NCBI GenBank assembly: GCA_041391725.1
Contig: JAWKNL010000001.1
Coordinates: 310,001-374,000, forward strand
Source of the DNA: JAGQVA01 sp041391725
GTDB taxonomy: Bacteria > Bacteroidota > Bacteroidia > J057
DNA: 64,000 nt
Reading direction: 5' to 3'
Part shown: in pieces, positions 61,622 to 64,000 of the stretch
How the letters are laid out: every line of letters begins with the position of its first letter
Position numbering within the stretch: position 1 is the first letter of the stretch
Notes under the pieces: model-generated
Told to the model about the DNA's origin: nothing
The model's database searches: none
What the model saw: the letters and a program-made list of their open reading frames with translations, nothing else
Translations under genes and position numbers: made by a program

Positions 61622-64000
61622 ATGCCCTTCAACGAACTCAATAGCGTAGAACATTACATCATTCACCAGCTCAGTGGTGTGAATCTGAATGCCCGTGGGG
61701 TCCAGGAAGGCAAAGTTGGCTATGGCGCTGCCTGGGTGTATAAATCCGCCAATGAAATCCAACGGGGCGTCAATGAGGTATTGGTAGAATCAGAATTAAA
61801 AGCCGCTTTGATTCGCCTCAACCCCGAAATCACCCAAAACCCTTCCCTGGCCGATGAGGTCATCTACAAACTCCGTGCTGTATTTCTGGCCGTCAATCAG
61901 GTAGGTTTGGTCAAAACCAACGAAGAGTGTTTCAAATGGCTAGCCGGAGAAAAAACCATGCCCTTTGGCGAAAACAACCGCCATGTGCCCGTCCGCCTTA
62001 TTGATTTTGAAACCCTCATCAACAACAGCTATATCGTCACCAGCCAATACCGCATTCACCACCGCGAAACCAAAATCCCAGATATTGTACTGCTCATCAA
62101 CGGTATTCCGGTGGTGGTGGGTGAAGCCAAAACCCCCATTCGTCCTTCCGTCAGTTGGCTGGATGGCGCGCATGAAATTCACGACATCTACGAAAACAGC
62201 GTACCCCAATTGTTTGTGCCCAACATCCTGAGCTTCGCTACCGAAGGCAAGGAATTGTATTATGGCGCCATCCGCAGTCCGTTGGAATACTGGGCACCCT
62301 GGCGGCTGGAAAACGATGACGATGCCCTGGCCAAACGGCTTGGCTTATCAGAGATCGGCAAAGAATTGTCAGACCTGCTGAAACCTGCCCGCCTGCTGGA
62401 TATCCTGCAAAACTTCTCCTTATTCACCTCGGACAAAAAGAAACGCCGGATTAAAGTCATTCCCCGCTTCCAGCAATACGAAGGCGCCAACAAAATTGTA
62501 GAGCGGGTCAAAGAAGGCCGGGTAAAAAAAGGCCTGATCTGGCATTTCCAGGGATCGGGCAAGTCTCTGCTCATGGTCTTTGCTGCCCAAAAACTCCGCA
62601 AGGCGGCCGATCTGAAAAGTCCTACAGTGATCGTATTGGTGGATAGAACCGACCTCGACACCCAGATCAGCGGCATCTTCAATGCGGCAGACATTGCCAA
62701 TGTAGAAACCACCGACAGCATCAGCGTACTGCAAACGATGCTGGAGCGAGATACCCGCAAGATCATCATCTCCATGATCCATAAGTTCCGGGATGCCAAA
62801 CCCAACATGAATACCCGCGAGAACATCATCGTGCTGGTGGATGAAGCGCACCGCACGCAGGAAGGCGATTTGGGTCGCACCATGCGGGCAGCATTGCCCA
62901 ATGCCTTTTTGTTCGGACTCACCGGTACACCCGTCAACAAAGCCGATAAAAATACCTTTTGGGCCTTTGGTTCCGAAGAAGATGCCGGCGGCTATATGTC
63001 GCGCTATACCTTCCAGGATTCCATTCGCGACAATGCCACACTTCCCCTGCATTTTGAACCACGTCTGGTCGATGTGCATGTGGACAAAGAAACCATCGAC
63101 AAAGCCTTTGCTGCCTTCAAAGAAGAAGCCGCCCTGACCGATGAAGAGGCAGATGCCTTGAATCAGAAGTCGGCAAAGATGGCTGCCTTTTTAAAATCAC
63201 CCGAGCGGGTGGCCAAAATTGTGGAAGACATTGCCAAACACTTCAATGAAAAAGTTGCGCCACACGGACTCAAAGCCATGATTGTTACGCCTGATCGTTT
63301 TGGTTGTGTGCAATACAAAGAAGAATTGGATAAATACTTTCCCACAGAAGCAAGTGCGGTAGTGATTTCTACATCGGCCAACGACAACCTTGAGTTCAAG
63401 CAAAAATGGGGGGTAGATAAAAGTAAGCAGGAGAAGATTGTAGATGAATTTAACGATGCGCAATCCGATTTGAAATTCATCGTCGTTACCGCCAAGCTCC
63501 TCACCGGCTTTGATGCGCCCATTTTGCAAACCATGTACCTGGATAAATCACTGAAAGACCATACGCTTTTACAGGCCATTTGCCGCACCAACCGCTTGTA
63601 TCCGCAAAAGTCCTTTGGTCGAATCGTCGATTATTTTGGCGTCTTTGATGATGCTGCCAAAGCATTGCAGTTTGATGAAGAAAGCGTTAAGAAAGTCATT
63701 TCCAACCTTTCCGAACTTCGCGCCCAATTACCAGGAGCCATGCGGGATACCCTTGCGCATTTTGAAGGTGTCGACAGAACGATAGGCGGCTTTGAGGGAC
63801 TCGAAGCCGCCCAGGATGCCATCAAAACCGATGAGAAAAAAGATGCATTTGCCAGAGACTATAAATACTTGTCTAAACTCTGGGAATCACTTTCGCCCGA
63901 TAATCTCTTGGATCTATACCATGCAGACTACAAATGGTTGTCACAGGTTTTTGAATCTGTCAGGCCGGCTTCCGACAGTATTGGCAAGCTGTTGTGGTTC
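61622..64000 (+). CDS. hsdR: Type I restriction endonuclease subunit R, 3' end outside window
   Basis: 793 codons are visible and the frame is open at the window end. The N-terminal nuclease domain has Asp154 (IPDIVLLI) and Glu168-x-Lys170 (VVGEAKT), the PD-(D/E)XK site. The translocase motor follows with Walker A HFQGSGKS (308-315), DEAH (407-410), FGLTGTP and a second RecA-like part (VVTAKLLTGFDAP, LLQAICRTNR). It cleaves unmodified DNA after ATP-driven translocation with HsdM and HsdS. It is separated from hsdS by about 11 kb of cargo. A remnant of its own 5' end lies at 60518. Confidence 0.95.
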   Translation, partial: MPFNELNSVEHYIIHQLSGVNLNARGVQEGKVGYGAAWVYKSANEIQRGVNEVLVESELKAALIRLNPEITQNPSLADEVIYKLRAVFLAVNQVGLVKTNEECFKWLAGEKTMPFGENNRHVPVRLIDFETLINNSYIVTSQYRIHHRETKIPDIVLLINGIPVVVGEAKTPIRPSVSWLDGAHEIHDIYENSVPQLFVPNILSFATEGKELYYGAIRSPLEYWAPWRLENDDDALAKRLGLSEIGKELSDLLKPARLLDILQNFSLFTSDKKKRRIKVIPRFQQYEGANKIVERVKEGRVKKGLIWHFQGSGKSLLMVFAAQKLRKAADLKSPTVIVLVDRTDLDTQISGIFNAADIANVETTDSISVLQTMLERDTRKIIISMIHKFRDAKPNMNTRENIIVLVDEAHRTQEGDLGRTMRAALPNAFLFGLTGTPVNKADKNTFWAFGSEEDAGGYMSRYTFQDSIRDNATLPLHFEPRLVDVHVDKETIDKAFAAFKEEAALTDEEADALNQKSAKMAAFLKSPERVAKIVEDIAKHFNEKVAPHGLKAMIVTPDRFGCVQYKEELDKYFPTEASAVVISTSANDNLEFKQKWGVDKSKQEKIVDEFNDAQSDLKFIVVTAKLLTGFDAPILQTMYLDKSLKDHTLLQAICRTNRLYPQKSFGRIVDYFGVFDDAAKALQFDEESVKKVISNLSELRAQLPGAMRDTLAHFEGVDRTIGGFEGLEAAQDAIKTDEKKDAFARDYKYLSKLWESLSPDNLLDLYHADYKWLSQVFESVRPASDSIGKLLWF

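Overview
The window looks like chromosomal DNA of a marine or environmental member of the Bacteroidota (Saprospiria/Cytophagia-like; the genus cannot be fixed from sequence alone). Signs are a type IX secretion sorting domain on a secreted nuclease, many lipoproteins and signal peptides, gliding-group families such as DUF5916, and TAnnTTTG-like promoter elements. The DUF1501 and DUF1549/DUF1553 gene pairs are families best known from Planctomycetes but also common in marine Bacteroidota. No rRNA or tRNA gene, CRISPR array, integrase or transposase was recognised.

Layout. (1) 1-12586: a cell-envelope cluster, all on the + strand. Two distantly similar secreted proteins (1-1702, 6559-8001) flank three tandem, heavily frameshifted PKD-type lipoprotein genes (1798-6501). 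A caspase-fold lipoprotein, two small envelope proteins and a papain-fold protease follow. (2) 12671-13333: an AT-rich PIN-toxin/antitoxin pair behind a perfect inverted repeat. (3) 13382-17543 (minus): a DUF1501 plus cytochrome-c/DUF1549/DUF1553 pair. (4) 17648-19834: a 2.1-kb array of about 80 copies of a 20-bp unit, with longer units interspersed, directly upstream of that pair. (5) 19959-36245: secreted glycosidase, outer-membrane protein, T9SS endonuclease with lamin-tail domains, leucine-rich-repeat protein, Kazal-Hint lipoprotein, ABC-F protein, a decayed AAA-ATPase gene, YpfJ-type metallopeptidase, a frameshifted DUF5916 gene, PLP decarboxylase and an SDR protein. (6) 36242-44739: a second DUF1501/DUF1553 pair in a four-gene minus-strand operon with an L-rhamnose-mutarotase family protein and a sugar-type alcohol dehydrogenase, next to a GH95 alpha-L-fucosidase. 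This suggests deoxysugar polysaccharide use. (7) 44815-64000: a defence island on the + strand.

The defence island is built on a type I restriction-modification system: hsdM1, a DUF262 (GmrSD-like) gene, hsdM2 and hsdS, then cargo, then hsdR, which runs off the window. The cargo is a GHKL/sacsin-like ATPase with a PD-(D/E)XK nuclease domain (one gene split by an apparent single-base insertion), a RavA/ViaA-type MoxR-VWA pair, a membrane-anchored NACHT ATPase, a small membrane protein, and an AbiEi-like gene with a truncated AbiEii. A 19-codon relic of an hsdR 5' end lies before abiEi, so the locus has probably been rebuilt by recombination.

Most worth following up: the 20-bp array, the split ATPase-nuclease inside the restriction locus, the NACHT and MoxR-VWA cargo, the secreted caspase/papain cluster and the Kazal-Hint lipoprotein.
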